Assembly: GCA_036491435.1 (NCBI GenBank)
Contig: DASXBZ010000152.1
Location: 1-40,743 of the forward strand
DNA length: 40,743 bases
Direction of reading: 5' to 3'
From: Bog-473 sp036491435
Lineage (GTDB): Bacteria > Actinomycetota > Acidimicrobiia > Acidimicrobiales > RAAP-2
The translations under genes were made by a program, and so were the position numbers. Shown piece by piece: positions 16,189 to 25,600 of the stretch (the stretch's first letter is position 1; each line of letters starts with the position of its first letter). A model generated the notes under the pieces. The model was not told the origin of the DNA, made no database searches, and saw only the letters and a list, made by a program, of their open reading frames with translations.

Positions 16189-17604
16189 ATGGCCAGCGAA
16201 GAAGAGTTCGACATCGTCGTGATCGGCGGGGGTCCCGGCGGGTACGCGACCGCGCTCTACGCCGCCGCCGCGGGGCTCTCGGTCGCCGTCGTCGAGCGGG
16301 ACAAGGTCGGCGGCACCTGCCTGCACCGGGGCTGCATCCCGGCCAAGGAGTTCCTCGAAACGGCGGCGGTCCGGCGGACGATCGAAGGGTCGAAGGAGTT
16401 CGGCATCGACGTGTCCGGGGTGGCGTTGGACTTCGCCCGCAGCCAGGAGCGCAAGCAGGCCGTGGTGGGCAAGCTCTGGAAGGGCCTGCAGGGTCTGCTC
16501 AAGGGTCGCAAGGTCACGACGCTCATCGGCACCGGCACCCTGAAGGAGGGACGGCGGGTCGAGGTGCTGGACGGGCCCGACGCCGGGCGCGTGATCACCG
16601 GCCGCAACGTGGTGCTGGCCTCCGGGTCGGTGCCCCACGGCTTGCCCGGCTTCGAGATCGACGGGCGCTGGGTGATGAGCTCGGACGAGTTCTTGGACCT
16701 CGAGAGGCTGCCCGCATCCGTCGCCATCATCGGCGGGGGTGTGGTCGGATGCGAGTTCGCCTCGCTCCTGGCGGACCTCGGATCGAAGGTGACCATCCTC
16801 GAGGCGTTGGACGCGATCCTGCCGGGGTGCGACGAGGACATCGTTCGGTTGATCGTGCGGTCTTTCAAGAAGCGCGGCATCGACGTCGTCACGGGAGCGA
16901 TGGTGCAGTCGCACACGCCTTCCGCCGACGGCACGGTTACGACGGTCACGGCGGGTGATCAGTCGTGGGACGTCGAGGCCATCGTGGTGTCGGTGGGGCG
17001 ACGGCCGCGGACCGAGGGGTTGGTGGGCGACGGGGTCGGCGTCGACATCGACCAACGCGGTTTTGTCGTGGTGGACGAGTACATGCGGACCGGGGTGGAC
17101 GGTGTCTGGGCCGTGGGCGACATCGTGGCCGGCACGCCGCAGCTCGCCCACGTCGGGTTCGCCGAGGCCATCGTGGCGGTGAAGGGCATGCTCGGCGAAC
17201 CGGTGGTGCCGGTGGACAACGGCAAGGTGCCGTGGGCGATCTACTGCCATCCCGAGGTCGCGTTCTGCGGCATGACCGAGGCCCAGGCCAAGGCGGCGGG
17301 GATCGACGTGGTGACGAAGAAGGATCCTTTCGGCGGCAACAGCCGGGCGCAGATCATCGGCGACACCGAGGGACTCGTGAAGATCGTCGCCGAGAAGCGA
17401 CCGGACGGAACAGCGGGGCGGATCCTGGGCGTGCACATGTGCGGGCCGTGGGTCACCGAGCAGTTGAGCGGTGGGTATCTCGCCGTCAACTGGGAGGCGT
17501 TCCCCGACGAGGTCGCGCAGTTCATCCAGCCGCACCCGTCACTCTCCGAGACGTTCGGCGAGACCATGCTGGCCCTGACCGGAAGGGGATTGCACCTTGT
17601 CTGA
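16189..17604 (+). CDS. lpdA: Dihydrolipoyl dehydrogenase (E3)
   Basis: 471 aa flavoprotein that reoxidises dihydrolipoyl-E2 with NAD+. Seen in order: FAD-binding VVIGGGPGGYATALYAA, redox-active disulfide in GGTCLHRGCIPAKE (CX4C), NAD-binding IIGGGVVGCEFASLLADLG, second FAD motif VWAVGDIVAGTPQLAHVGF and the dimer-interface catalytic His-Glu region QPHPSLSETFGE. The ATG at 16189 has GAGGA upstream; the residues before it are low-complexity. It overlaps the E2 start by 8 nt, and E2 is followed closely by lipBA, so lpdA-E2-lipBA forms one operon. In actinomycetes the same E3 usually serves PDH, 2-oxoglutarate and branched-chain complexes. Confidence 0.96.
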   Translation: MASEEEFDIVVIGGGPGGYATALYAAAAGLSVAVVERDKVGGTCLHRGCIPAKEFLETAAVRRTIEGSKEFGIDVSGVALDFARSQERKQAVVGKLWKGLQGLLKGRKVTTLIGTGTLKEGRRVEVLDGPDAGRVITGRNVVLASGSVPHGLPGFEIDGRWVMSSDEFLDLERLPASVAIIGGGVVGCEFASLLADLGSKVTILEALDAILPGCDEDIVRLIVRSFKKRGIDVVTGAMVQSHTPSADGTVTTVTAGDQSWDVEAIVVSVGRRPRTEGLVGDGVGVDIDQRGFVVVDEYMRTGVDGVWAVGDIVAGTPQLAHVGFAEAIVAVKGMLGEPVVPVDNGKVPWAIYCHPEVAFCGMTEAQAKAAGIDVVTKKDPFGGNSRAQIIGDTEGLVKIVAEKRPDGTAGRILGVHMCGPWVTEQLSGGYLAVNWEAFPDEVAQFIQPHPSLSETFGETMLALTGRGLHLV

Positions 17605-19021
17605 CGTCGTGATGCCACAACTCGGCGAGACCGTGACCGAGGGGACGATTACCAAGTGGATGAAGGCCGTCGGCGACGAGGTCGCCCGCGATGAGCCGCT
17701 CTTCGAGGTGTCGACGGACAAGGTCGACTCGGAGGTGCCCTCGCCCGCGGCCGGCGTGCTCTCCGAGATCCTCGTGCCCGAGGGCGAAACGGTCGAGGTC
17801 GGCGTGAAGCTCGCAGTGATCGGCGACGGTGCGGGCGCAAACGGATCGAGCGACGCGCCCGCCGCGGCAGAGGCTGTGACGCCCGCACCCGCCGCGGAGG
17901 CGGCACCACCTCCGCCGCCCGCTCCACCACCACCACCACCACCTCCGCCGGCGCAGGCGGCACCCCCGCCGCCCCCGGCCCCTGCTCCCGCCGCCGAGGC
18001 GGCACCGCAGGCCGGCGCGGACGGCAACGGGTCAGGCGCGGGTGCGCAGGTCCTCTCGCCGATGGTGCGCCGGATCCTCGCGGAGAACGACATCGACGAG
18101 TCCGAGGTGACCGGCACGGGTGCCGGCGGCCGCATCACGCGGGACGATGCGTTGCGCGCCGCCGACGCGCGCCGATCGGCCGGCGCCGCCGCGCCGCCTC
18201 CGCCCGCGGTGCCGACGCAGGCCGCCCCGTTCCAGTCGGCGCCTGCCACGCCACCGGCCCGGGTCGCCCCGCCGGCACCAACGGTCTCGATGGCGCCGTT
18301 CCGCACGGCCGGCGACCAGGTCGTGCCGTTCTCCAACATGCGCCGGCGCACCGCCGAACACATGGTGCGGTCGAAGGCCACCTCGCCCCACGCCTTCATC
18401 GCCAACGAGGTCGACTTCGAGGCCGTCGAGCGCGTGCGGAGGGCGTGGGGGGATCGCTTCAAGGCGGAAGAAGGGTTCGCGCTCACCTATCTCCCCTTCG
18501 TGGCACGGGCGGCGGTCGAGGCACTGCGCGACTTCCCGCTGCTGAACGCGTCGGTCGTCGAGGACTCGCTCGTCGTCCATGCGGACGTGAACCTCGGCAT
18601 CGCGGTCGACCTCTCGCACGAGGGCCTGATCGTGCCGGTCATCCACCGGGCCGAGGAGGTCACGCTGCGCGGGATCGCCCGGCGCATCCGCGACCTGGCC
18701 GAGCGCGCCCGCGGCCGTCAACTCAACGCCGACGACATCGCGGGAGGCACCTTCTCCATCACCAACGACGGGCCGTTCGGGACGTACTTCACCGTCCCGA
18801 TCATCAACCAGCCGCAGGTGGCAATCCTGGCGACCGACGGCATCGCGCGCCGTCCGGTCGTGGTCACACAACCCGACGGGTCCGAGTCCATCGCGATCCA
18901 CTCGACCGGTATCCTCGGCGTCAGCTGGGATCACCGGGCGGTCGACGGCGCTTACGTCTCGCTGTTCCTGGCGAAGGTGGCCGAGCTCATCGGCACCCGC
19001 GACTGGGCCGCCGAGCTCTGA
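17597..19021 (+). CDS. sucB: Dihydrolipoamide acyltransferase (E2), actinobacterial SucB/DlaT type
   Basis: 474 aa. One lipoyl domain (1-78) with lipoyl-lysine K42 in STDKVDSEVPSP. A long Ala-Pro linker (about 78-150) with runs of up to nine prolines follows, then a peripheral-subunit-binding domain (about 151-187, LSPMVRRILAENDIDESEVTGTGAGGRI), a second Ala-Pro linker, and the catalytic core with H446 and D450 in SWDHRAVDGAY. It transfers acyl groups from lipoyl to CoA. In actinomycetes this E2 is often shared by PDH and 2-oxoglutarate dehydrogenase; the location beside aceE and lpdA favours PDH use. TTG start, supported by GGAAGGGGA seven bases upstream and the 8-nt overlap with lpdA. The downstream lipBA product is predicted to modify K42. 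Confidence 0.95.
   Translation: MSDVVMPQLGETVTEGTITKWMKAVGDEVARDEPLFEVSTDKVDSEVPSPAAGVLSEILVPEGETVEVGVKLAVIGDGAGANGSSDAPAAAEAVTPAPAAEAAPPPPPAPPPPPPPPPAQAAPPPPPAPAPAAEAAPQAGADGNGSGAGAQVLSPMVRRILAENDIDESEVTGTGAGGRITRDDALRAADARRSAGAAAPPPPAVPTQAAPFQSAPATPPARVAPPAPTVSMAPFRTAGDQVVPFSNMRRRTAEHMVRSKATSPHAFIANEVDFEAVERVRRAWGDRFKAEEGFALTYLPFVARAAVEALRDFPLLNASVVEDSLVVHADVNLGIAVDLSHEGLIVPVIHRAEEVTLRGIARRIRDLAERARGRQLNADDIAGGTFSITNDGPFGTYFTVPIINQPQVAILATDGIARRPVVVTQPDGSESIAIHSTGILGVSWDHRAVDGAYVSLFLAKVAELIGTRDWAAEL
17924..17941 (+). repeat. (CCA)6 triplet run in the E2 linker
   Basis: Six consecutive CCA proline codons inside the Ala-Pro linker of E2, next to further CCG/CCC proline runs. CCA is uncommon in this GC-rich coding context, so the run stands out and could vary in length by slippage. 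A change by whole triplets would keep the frame. Confidence 0.8.
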
Positions 19022-19032
19022 GGGCCCGGCCG

Positions 19033-20646
19033 GTGCTGCGCATCCGGTCCCTCGGGACGGTCCCCTACCACGAGGCCACCGTGTTGCAGCACGCCCTGGC
19101 GCGAGAGGCCGAGGACGACTACCTCCTCCTGTTGCAACACCCGCACGTCTACACGCTCGGTGCCCATGCCGACGATCGTCATGTCCTCGTCGATCCGGCG
19201 GAGGTCGGTGCCACGCTCGAGCGCACCGACCGCGGTGGCGACGTCACCTACCACGGCCCCGGCCAGCTGGTGGCGTACCCGATCGTCACCGTGCCCGACC
19301 ACGTGTCCTCCGGTGCGGCACACGTGCACCGGCTCGAGCGCCTCGTCATCGACACGCTGGCCGACCTCGGCCTGCCCGGATGCACGAGCGACGGCGAGTT
19401 CCCCGGCGTGTGGGTCGACGGGGCGGGGGAGCGGCCCCGCAAGATCGCGGCCATCGGGGTGCGGGCCAAGCGCGTCGGGCCGGGGCGCCGGCGCACCGTG
19501 CACGGTGTCGCCATCAACGTGACCACCGACCTGGCAATGTTCGACCACATCGTGCCCTGCGGGATCGCGGACCGGGGCGTGACGTCATTGGCGGCGGAGG
19601 GCGTCGAGGTGTCCGTCGACGACGTGGCCGACGCGCTGGCGACGCGGGCCACCGCAATGTTCGGTGGGGGACAGGCCGAGCGCTCGGACGTCGTGACGGG
19701 GCCCGCAGCGTGGCGCCTCGTGGACGGCGCCGGCGAGCGCCCGTTGCTGCGCCGCCTCCGCCAGGCGGGCGTGGCACCCGAGGACGGCCTCGCCATCACG
19801 CAGCGCAAGCCGGAGTGGGTGCGGGTACCGGTCCGCATCGGCAAGGGCTACCGCCAACTCGGGGCGACGATCCACGATCTCGGTCTCGTGACGGTGTGCG
19901 AGGAGGCGGGCTGCCCCAACATCTACGAGTGCTGGGCCGACGGAACGGCGACCTTCATGATCAACGGCGAGCGCTGCACGCGGGCGTGCGGCTTCTGCCA
20001 GGTCGACACCCGGCATCCCTTGCCCCTCTCGCCCGACGAGCCCGACCGCGTCGCCCAGGCGGTGGAGCGGATGGGGCTGGGCCACGCGGTGGTCACCTGC
20101 GTCGCCCGGGACGACCTGCCCGACGGGGGTGCGGGGGCGATGGCGGCCACGATCCTGGCCGTGCGGGAACGCTCGCCCGGGACGACTGTCGAGGTGCTGA
20201 TCTCCGACTGCCGGGGGGACGCCGCGGCGCTCGACTCGATCTTTGCGGCGCGTCCCGACGTGCTGAACCACAACATCGAGACGGTGGCCCGCCTCCAGCG
20301 GGCGGTGCGGCCCTCGGCTGGCTACGCGCGCAGCCTCGGCGTGCTGGCGCGGGCGGGCGCGGCGGGTCTCGTGACCAAGTCCGGCCTCATGGTCGGGCTC
20401 GGCGAGAACGAGGACGAAGTGCTCGCGACCATGGCCGACCTGCACGCCGTCGGCGTGTCCATCGTGACGGTCGGGCAGTACCTCCGGCCCAGCCGTGACC
20501 ACCTGCCCGTGGCGCGGTACTGGGCCCCCGAGGAGTTCGACCGGTTGCGCGCCGCCGGCGCTGCGATGGGCGTGGCGCACGTCGAGGCCTCCCCGCTGAC
20601 CCGGTCGAGCTACCACGCCCGGGAGGCGGCTGCCGCGACGCGCTGA
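19033..20646 (+). CDS. lipB-lipA: Octanoyltransferase LipB fused to lipoyl synthase LipA
   Basis: 537 aa in one uninterrupted frame. Residues 1 to about 220 are LipB, which moves octanoyl from ACP to a lipoyl domain: GGDVTYHGPGQLVAYP, catalytic K137 in RKIAAIGVRAKR and C176 in HIVPCGIADRGV. After roughly 15 linker residues, about 236-537 are LipA, the radical-SAM enzyme that inserts two sulfurs. Its auxiliary cluster cysteines are C289, C294 and C300 (CEEAGCPNIYEC), the SAM cluster cysteines C315, C319 and C322 (CTRACGFC), and the C-terminal RSSY motif at 524-527. Every known catalytic residue of both halves is present. GTG start 11 nt after the E2 stop. An internal start that also yields free LipA cannot be excluded. 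A sequencing error removing a stop is possible but would have to keep a clean in-frame linker. Confidence 0.93.
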   Translation: MLRIRSLGTVPYHEATVLQHALAREAEDDYLLLLQHPHVYTLGAHADDRHVLVDPAEVGATLERTDRGGDVTYHGPGQLVAYPIVTVPDHVSSGAAHVHRLERLVIDTLADLGLPGCTSDGEFPGVWVDGAGERPRKIAAIGVRAKRVGPGRRRTVHGVAINVTTDLAMFDHIVPCGIADRGVTSLAAEGVEVSVDDVADALATRATAMFGGGQAERSDVVTGPAAWRLVDGAGERPLLRRLRQAGVAPEDGLAITQRKPEWVRVPVRIGKGYRQLGATIHDLGLVTVCEEAGCPNIYECWADGTATFMINGERCTRACGFCQVDTRHPLPLSPDEPDRVAQAVERMGLGHAVVTCVARDDLPDGGAGAMAATILAVRERSPGTTVEVLISDCRGDAAALDSIFAARPDVLNHNIETVARLQRAVRPSAGYARSLGVLARAGAAGLVTKSGLMVGLGENEDEVLATMADLHAVGVSIVTVGQYLRPSRDHLPVARYWAPEEFDRLRAAGAAMGVAHVEASPLTRSSYHAREAAAATR

Positions 20647-20664
20647 GCGAGGCCGCCGCGCTCT

Positions 20665-22581
20665 CTAGGGCGGGCAGGAATGGATGCGCGCGACGACGTC
20701 GGCGCGGACACCGAACCAGGCCGTGACGCCACCTCCGCTGTAGCTCGGCGGCCCCATCGCCTGGTGGTACAACTCGGCGATCGAGCCGACATCGGCGCCC
20801 GTGGCGGTCGAGAGCACCGACGCGACCCGGTACCGCAGCAAGAAGGAGCGGAGCTGGCAGGCAAGCTCGTTGCTGTCCTGCGGGACCGGCCCGACCGGAT
20901 AGGCGGGACCGCCGGTGGCCTTTGCCCACAAGAAGCGCTGGACCGGCTCGGGTCGAAGCACCTGCGGGAAAGGCGTATCTGCGCCCCCCGGGCCCGCGAC
21001 GAGGACGTACCCGCCGATGATCCCGAAGCGCATGCCGGCGACGGCCTGCCACATCTGGGGCTGGACCTCCGCCACGGACGGATAGGGCGAGATCAACGCA
21101 ACGCTTCCATAGGGGATCCGATGCACCGCATCGGACGTGAAGAACGCCGGCACGTCCGCCGGTGCCGTCTCGGCGGGCCACGACGGGATCAGCGACAGCG
21201 CGCTGACCAGACCCAGGACGACGAGAGCGCCTACGAGGACCACGCTGCGTCTCTGTGCCTTGTGCCGCGTTCGTCGGCTCTCGAGGGCGGCCTCCCGGCT
21301 CTTTCGCCATCGGTTGCGCAGATCCGTCATGCCCAGGGCCACGATCACGCTGCTGAAGAACGCGGTGTACAAGGAGAGACGCGCCACGATCACGTTGTTC
21401 GCAAAAGGAAGGTGCTGAAGGAGGTCCCAGGGGAGCGGGACCGGGGTGACGTGGTTGTCCACGATCAGGTGCGCGCCGAACGAGAGGATCGTCGCGCCCA
21501 CCGCGAGTGCCGCGGCGAAGCGGATCCAGCGGTTCCGCCAACAGACGACAACGAGGGTGACGAGCAACACGATGAGCGGGATGCCGAGGTAGCTCCCGCT
21601 CTCCGAGAGATTCCCGGACTGCAGGTGCGCCCCGGCCGCAGCGAGCCGGCCCGGCGCGAACATCTGGAATGGTGTCGGAGCGATGCCCGACAGCAGGTCG
21701 GCACTGACACCGCCGGGAAAGGCAGGCCCACGGTAACGGTACGGCCCTTGCGTCATCATCCACACCGGATACGCGACGCCGGCGAGGACGATGCCGAGGG
21801 CGACGCCGAAGGCCCGGCTGCTCTTGCGCAGTGCAGGCAGCACGGCGCCGGGGTTGGCCGCCGCCAAGACGGCCGCGCCCAGCGCGATGATCAGTACCGA
21901 CGTCGCCGCGATCTCCGGTGAGATGAAGAACTGGGCGACGACCGAGGAGCCCAACGTCACGCCCCATCGCAACGGGTGCGTGGTCTCCGGCCGGACGATC
22001 TCGTACGCGGCGAACAGGATGAGAGGTGGAAGGGGCACGAACACCAAGTGCAGGTGCGTGGTCCCCTGCGTCACCATGTACGGCGAGAAGCCGTAGAGGG
22101 CGCCTCCCACGAACGCAGCGAGGTCCCACCCGGTCCACCGGCGCAGAACCACGAACATCGTGAACGCCGAGAGCGGGAACGCAAGCCACAGAAGCAGGTT
22201 GAGACTGGCAATCGGGCTCACGGCCAGGGTCAGAGGTGCCGTGAGGAGCCCGAGGAGCGGCACCGACGTGTTCTGTGCGAGATCCGCACCCTCCGGATAG
22301 TTGATCCAGTTGGTCGCGAGGAAGTTCTGCCCGTGCACGATGGCGTGGGGGACCCAGCCGAGGAACCAGACCATCATGTCGAGGTCTCCCGTCCGCATGC
22401 GGTTCGGGTCGCCGGGCCAGGCCGGGTAATTCGCCAAGAGTGCGATGGCGCCGTAGACGGCGAAGGCAGCGACGAGCGTCCACGCCGGTCGGCGTCGCCG
22501 ACTCCGCCGGCCCGGGTTCCCCGCCGGTGATCCGGCCGTGTCGTCCGGACGCGACAGCTCGAGAAGAACGGGCCCGGCCAC
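20665..22581 (-). CDS. Polytopic membrane protein, GT-C glycosyltransferase-like
   Basis: 638 aa with GTG start. After a basic cytoplasmic N-terminus (GRRSRRRRP) there are roughly ten to twelve hydrophobic segments, then a soluble C-terminal domain (about 470-638). The first extracytoplasmic loop contains MRTGDLDMMVWFLGWVPHAIVHGQNFL, with an acidic GDLD where GT-C transferases place their catalytic acidic residues. WINYPEGADLAQNTS and PYMVTQGTTHLHL follow, a pattern seen in large actinobacterial membrane proteins annotated as hypothetical or glycosyltransferase. Substrate unknown; a polyprenyl-phosphate sugar donor is the class expectation. It lies 26 nt downstream of metH on the same strand and converges with lipBA. 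Confidence 0.7.
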   Translation of the reverse strand: MAGPVLLELSRPDDTAGSPAGNPGRRSRRRRPAWTLVAAFAVYGAIALLANYPAWPGDPNRMRTGDLDMMVWFLGWVPHAIVHGQNFLATNWINYPEGADLAQNTSVPLLGLLTAPLTLAVSPIASLNLLLWLAFPLSAFTMFVVLRRWTGWDLAAFVGGALYGFSPYMVTQGTTHLHLVFVPLPPLILFAAYEIVRPETTHPLRWGVTLGSSVVAQFFISPEIAATSVLIIALGAAVLAAANPGAVLPALRKSSRAFGVALGIVLAGVAYPVWMMTQGPYRYRGPAFPGGVSADLLSGIAPTPFQMFAPGRLAAAGAHLQSGNLSESGSYLGIPLIVLLVTLVVVCWRNRWIRFAAALAVGATILSFGAHLIVDNHVTPVPLPWDLLQHLPFANNVIVARLSLYTAFFSSVIVALGMTDLRNRWRKSREAALESRRTRHKAQRRSVVLVGALVVLGLVSALSLIPSWPAETAPADVPAFFTSDAVHRIPYGSVALISPYPSVAEVQPQMWQAVAGMRFGIIGGYVLVAGPGGADTPFPQVLRPEPVQRFLWAKATGGPAYPVGPVPQDSNELACQLRSFLLRYRVASVLSTATGADVGSIAELYHQAMGPPSYSGGGVTAWFGVRADVVARIHSCPP

Positions 22582-22607
22582 CTTGCTTTCTTAGTCGGCG
22601 CCCGCCC

Positions 22608-25600
22608 TCAGGCGACGAAGTACTTGGCCTCCGGGTGGTGGCAGATGATGGCGTCCGTCGTCTGCTCGGGCTCCATCTGGAACCCTTCGCTGACCGTCAC
22701 GCCGATGCGCTCCCCTCCCAGAAGCTCGACCACCTTCGCGTTGTCGTCGAGATCCGGGCAGGCCGGGTAGCCCCACGAGTAGCGGCCGCCGCGGTACTGC
22801 TGGCGGAACAGGCCCGTCAACGTGGGGCCGTCCTGGTCGGCGAAGCCGAGCTCCTCGCGGATGCGGCGGTGCCAGTACTCGGCCGTCGCCTCCGCCATCT
22901 CGACGCTCAAGCCGTGGAGGAAGAGGTAGTCCTGGTAGTGGTTCTCGGCGCGCAGCCGCGCCGCCTCCTCAGAGGCCCGCGACCCGATGGTGCACACCAT
23001 GAACGAGGCGAAGTCCTCCTCGCCGGAGTCGACCGGCCGGAAGAAGTCACTGATGCACAGCCACGGCTCCTTGCGCTGGCGCGGGAACGTGAACCGCATC
23101 CACTCCGAAGACCGGGACTCGTCCTTCCAGATGACCAGGTCGTTGCCTTCGGCATTGGCCGCGAAGTGGCCGTAGGCCACCTGCGGGACCAGGATGTCGC
23201 CTTCCCTGGCCCGGGCCAGCTGCTCGCGCAGCGTGGCCTTGACGCGCTCCTTGAAGGCGGGGTCGTCCTCGCCCTCTTCGGGCCGGAAGCCCCACTGGTT
23301 GCGGAAGAGGGCGGTCAAGTTCAGGAACTCCGCAACCTCGTCCAGGGCGATGCCCTTGGCAATCCGCGTGCCGACAAACGGCGGCCGGAACAGCTCGTTG
23401 TCCGCCGCGACGTCCGAGCGCGCCGGCTGCCCCTCCACGGGACCCGTGTCCTTGGTGTCGAAGCGGCGCGGCACGTTGCGCTCCGAGATCTCGCGCCCGA
23501 AGAGCGGGTCCTCCTCGCCGGTGCGCTTGAGGTCGACCAGCCGGTCCATCGTCCGCAGACCCTCGAACGCGTCGCGCCCGTAGAAGAGCCGCCCCTCGTA
23601 CACCTCGCGCAGGTCGCGCTCCACGTACGTGCGCGTCAGCGCGGCCCCACCCAGCAGGATCGGGACCGTCGACAGCGAGCGGTCGTTCAGCTCGACCAGG
23701 TTCTCGCGCATGATCAACGTCGACTTCACCAACAGGCCGCTCATGCCGATGGCGTCGGCGTCATGCTCCTCGACCGCCGCGATCATCTCGTTGATGCCGA
23801 CTTTGATGCCGAGGTTGACCACGATGTAGCCGTTGTTGGTCAGGATGATGTCGACCAGGTTCTTGCCGATGTCGTGCACGTCGCCCTTGACCGTGGCCAG
23901 CACGACGGTGGCCTTGCCGCCCTGGTCCGACTTCTCCATGTGGGGCTCCAGGTACGCGACGGCCGTCTTCATCGTCTCGGCCGACTGGAGCACGAAGGGC
24001 AGCTGCATCTCACCCGAGGCGAAGCGGTCGCCCACCACCTTCATCCCCGCCAACAAGATGTCGTTGACGATGTCGAGGGCGCCGAGTCCCGACCCCAACG
24101 CCTCTTCGAGGTCGCCCTCGAGCCCGTTGCGGTTGCCGTCGATGATGCGCTGGCTCAGCCGCTGGTCGACGGGCCAGTCGGCGTGGTCGTCAGCGCCAGC
24201 CGCGCTGACCTTGACCCCCTCGAACAGGGCGAGCAGCTCCTGCAGCGGGTCGTAGTCGTCGGTGCGCCGGTTGTAGACGAGGTCGAGGCAGATCTCCTTG
24301 GCCCGCTCCTCGATGCGCGACAGCGGCAGGATCTTCGACGCGTGCACGATCGCCGAATCGAGACCGGCCTCCACGCACTCGTGCAGGAACACCGAGTTGA
24401 GCACCTGCCGCGCCGCCGGGTTGAGACCGAACGACACGTTCGACAACCCCAGGATCGTCGAGACGCCCGGCAACTCGGACTTGATCGACCGGATGCCCTC
24501 GATGGTCTCCACGCCGTCGTTCCGGCTCTCCTCCATCCCGGTCGAGAGCGGCAGCGCCAGCGCGTCGAACATGAGATCCTCGGGTGCGAGGCCGTAGCGC
24601 TCGACGGCGATGTCGCGGATGTTGCGCGCCGCGCGCAGCTTCCACTCGGCCGTGCGGGCCTGGCCCTCCTCGTCGATGCAGGTGCACACGACGGCGGCAC
24701 CGAACTCCCGGGCCAGTCGGAGGAATGTGTCCAACCGCGTCCCTGGCTCGTCGCCCTCCTCGAGGTTCACCGAGTTCAGGATCGGCCGGCCGCCGATCCA
24801 CTCCAAGGCGGCGCGCACGACCGGGCCCTCGGTGGAGTCGACCATGATCGGGGCGGTCGACTGCGTGCACAGCCGGCTCGCCACCTCGGTCATGTCGGCC
24901 ACGCCGTCGGCGCCTGTGTAGTCCACGCAGACGTCGATCAGGTGCGAGCCCTCCTTGACCTGGTCCTGCGCCATCGCCACGCACGTGTCCCAGTCGGCCG
25001 CCAGCATCGCCTCGCGGAAGGCCTTGGACCCGTTGGCGTTCGTGCGCTCGCCCACGACCAGGAAGGAGGTGTCCTGCTTGAAGGGCACCGAGGTGTAGAT
25101 GGACGCGGCCGCGGGCTCGTGCACCGGCGTCCGCGCCGCGATCGACGCGCCGGCGCACTGCTCGACCACCGCGGCCAGGTGGTCCGGCGTGGTGCCGCAG
25201 CAGCCGCCCACGGCGGAGACGCCGAACTCGGTGACGAAGCGGTGCAGGTGCTCGGCCAGGCCCTCGGGCGTGAGGTCGTAATGCATCTTGCCGTCGACGA
25301 CCGACGGGAGCCCTGCGTTGGGGACGCACGCGATCGGCACCCGCGACGCACCTGAAAGGTGCCGCAACGCTTCGCTCATTTCGACCGGCCCCGTCGCACA
25401 GTTGAGCCCGACCACGTCGACCTGCATCGCATCCAGGACGGTCAACGCCGCGCCGATCTCCGTGCCGGGCAGCATCCGACCGGTCAGCTCGATCGTCACC
25501 TGCGCCTGCAGCGGCACGATGCGGCCGAGCGCCGCCATGGCCCGGCGGGCGCCGTTGATCGCGGCCTTCACCGACAACATGTCGAACTGCGTCTCGATTA

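Noticed and set aside
17900..18010. Short direct repeats resembling a CRISPR or tandem array
   Set aside because: They are proline and alanine codons of the E2 linker with no spacers or repeat units.
22440..25355. 971-codon open frame opposite metH
   Set aside because: Third-position GC bias produces long antisense frames here; metH on the minus strand has all catalytic residues.
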